Shown: positions 63,291 through 64,000 of the stretch, piece after piece
Layout: each line of letters opens with the position of its first letter
Position numbering within the stretch: position 1 is the stretch's first letter
Source: Streptomyces noursei ATCC 11455
GTDB taxonomy: Bacteria; Actinomycetota; Actinomycetes; Streptomycetales; Streptomycetaceae
Direction of reading: 5' to 3'
Length of the DNA stretch: 64,000 nt
Assembly (NCBI RefSeq): GCF_001704275.1
Contig: NZ_CP011533.1
Coordinates: 2,232,001 to 2,296,000, forward strand
The notes under the pieces: generated by a model
Database searches by the model: none
What the model was told of the DNA's origin: nothing
What the model saw: the letters and a program-made list of their open reading frames with translations, nothing else
Program-made: the position numbers and the translations under genes

Positions 63291-64000
63291 TCAGCTCAGT
63301 CGCAGCGGCAGGGAAGTCAGCCGCCAGAAGCCGGGCAGTGGTGTCCGTTTGAGATGTTGGCGTTCCACTCCGAGGGAGACGTCGGGGTAGTGCGCAAACA
63401 GCTTGCTGAAGGCAACTTCGCCCATTTGCCGGGCCAGGGCGGCGCCCAGGCAGTAGTGCGCCCCGTGGCCGAAGCCCACATGGTTCTCGGCGTGGCCCGC
63501 GGGGTGGCGGGTCAGGTCGAGACGCTCGGGGTCGGTGTAGTGGCGCGGGTCGTAGTTCGCCGAAGCCAGAATGGGTTGGATGGTATCGCCCTTGCGGATC
63601 ACGGTGCCGGCGAGGTCGATGTCCTCGGAGGCGTAGCGCAGATGGGCCATGAGCCCCGGTCCGCACCAGCGCATCAGCTCGTGGAGGGCGCGTGGCATCA
63701 GGGCCGGGTCGTCCTTGAGCAGGCGCAGCTGGTCGGGGTGGGTGAGCAGGGCCAGTGTGCCGTTGCCGATGAGGTGGGCGGTGGTCTCAAGGCCGCCCGA
63801 GACGATGGTGAGGACCATGGTGACCATCTCGACGTTGCTGAGCCGGCTGCCGTCATCGTCATGGGCCCGGATCAGGTCGCTGAGCAGGTCGTCGGTAAGG
63901 GCACGGCGTCGCTCGCGGATCAGCTCATGGATGTTTTCGATCAATTCGGCGAACGCGGAGCCGGTCTCGTCCGGCTGCAGGGATACGGGTTCGCTGCCCC
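63291..64000 (-). CDS. Cytochrome P450, C-terminal part (runs off the window)
   Basis: The visible 236 residues cover the I-helix to the end; the frame stays open to base 64000, so the N-terminal ~170 residues lie outside. The I-helix is SGGLETT, ExxR is ELMRW, and the haem loop FGHGAHYCLGAALA carries the ligand Cys. SANYDPRHYTDPERLDL is the usual meander region. This is the third haem-binding P450 of the window. It converges away from the cluster, so membership is likely but not certain. Confidence 0.9.
   Translation of the reverse strand, partial: GSEPVSLQPDETGSAFAELIENIHELIRERRRALTDDLLSDLIRAHDDDGSRLSNVEMVTMVLTIVSGGLETTAHLIGNGTLALLTHPDQLRLLKDDPALMPRALHELMRWCGPGLMAHLRYASEDIDLAGTVIRKGDTIQPILASANYDPRHYTDPERLDLTRHPAGHAENHVGFGHGAHYCLGAALARQMGEVAFSKLFAHYPDVSLGVERQHLKRTPLPGFWRLTSLPLRLS

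Noticed and set aside
1..64000. CRISPR arrays, tRNA or rRNA genes, attachment sites, pathway regulators
   Set aside because: No regularly spaced short repeats, no tRNA-like fold flanked by CCA, no rRNA core sequence and no SARP, LuxR or TetR signature was recognised by eye.

Overview
The window is a large macrolide biosynthetic gene cluster from a high-GC actinomycete, most likely Streptomyces or a close relative. The evidence is very high third-position GC, modular type I PKS genes of erythromycin (DEBS) type, many GTG starts with overlapping stop/start codons, rare in-frame TTA codons, and degraded Streptomyces-type IS elements. No rRNA, tRNA, CRISPR array or replication origin was seen. 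The cluster runs off the right edge, and an unidentified gene runs off the left.

Layout. 1-1.6 kb: end of an unknown gene and a P450. 1.9-12.7 kb (+): PKS I (loading AT-ACP plus two modules). 12.8-14.4 kb: an SDR, an IS5-type relic and a glycosyltransferase fragment. 14.5-17.3 kb: an aldo/keto reductase and, divergently, an NDP-hexose 2,3-dehydratase (2-deoxysugar branch). 17.5-40.3 kb (-): one coupled operon of PKS II, PKS III (with thioesterase), a haemless P450-like glycosylation helper and a DesVII/EryCIII-type glycosyltransferase. 41-49.4 kb: membrane acyltransferase, DesI and DesII homologues, RmlC-type epimerase, RmlA, RmlB, a broken sugar 3-ketoreductase and a 4-ketoreductase. 50-54.8 kb (+): OleD-like macrolide glycosyltransferase, a second 4,6-dehydratase, a 4-epimerase/reductase and a pyranose-oxidase-like GMC flavoprotein. 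54.9-58.6 kb: OleY/MycE-family and TylF/MycF-family sugar O-methyltransferases and a second P450. 58.6-60.2 kb: IS630-type wreckage and a copied piece of the SDR. 60.2-64 kb (-): EryBV-like glycosyltransferase, a phytanoyl-CoA-dioxygenase-family enzyme and a third P450 cut by the window end.

How it works together (inference). The three PKS proteins give loading plus six modules. All six extender ATs carry the methylmalonyl motif YASH, module 3 has a DEBS-like dead KR, module 4 is fully reducing and the TE follows module 6. The predicted product is a 6-deoxyerythronolide-B-like 14-membered lactone, exact if the loading AT takes propionate. RmlA/RmlB make dTDP-4-keto-6-deoxyglucose. DesI/DesII divert part of it to 3-keto-4,6-dideoxyglucose. 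No DesV aminotransferase or DesVI N-methyltransferase is visible, so a neutral chalcose-like sugar is more likely than desosamine. The 2,3-dehydratase, aldo/keto reductase, epimerase and 4-ketoreductase fit a 2,6-dideoxy-L-sugar for the EryBV-like transferase. O-methyltransferases, an acyltransferase, three P450s and a 2-oxoglutarate dioxygenase would decorate the product. The closest known chemical profile is a neutral lankamycin-type macrolide, but the pyranose-oxidase-like enzyme, the dioxygenase and the second dehydratase set do not fit that simple picture.

The most unusual signals are the resistance-type glycosyltransferase clustered with a sugar-oxidising GMC flavoprotein, the reciprocal gene fragments (SDR piece beside the glycosyltransferase, glycosyltransferase piece beside the SDR) at two IS-scarred sites 46 kb apart, and TTA codons in at least seven cluster genes.
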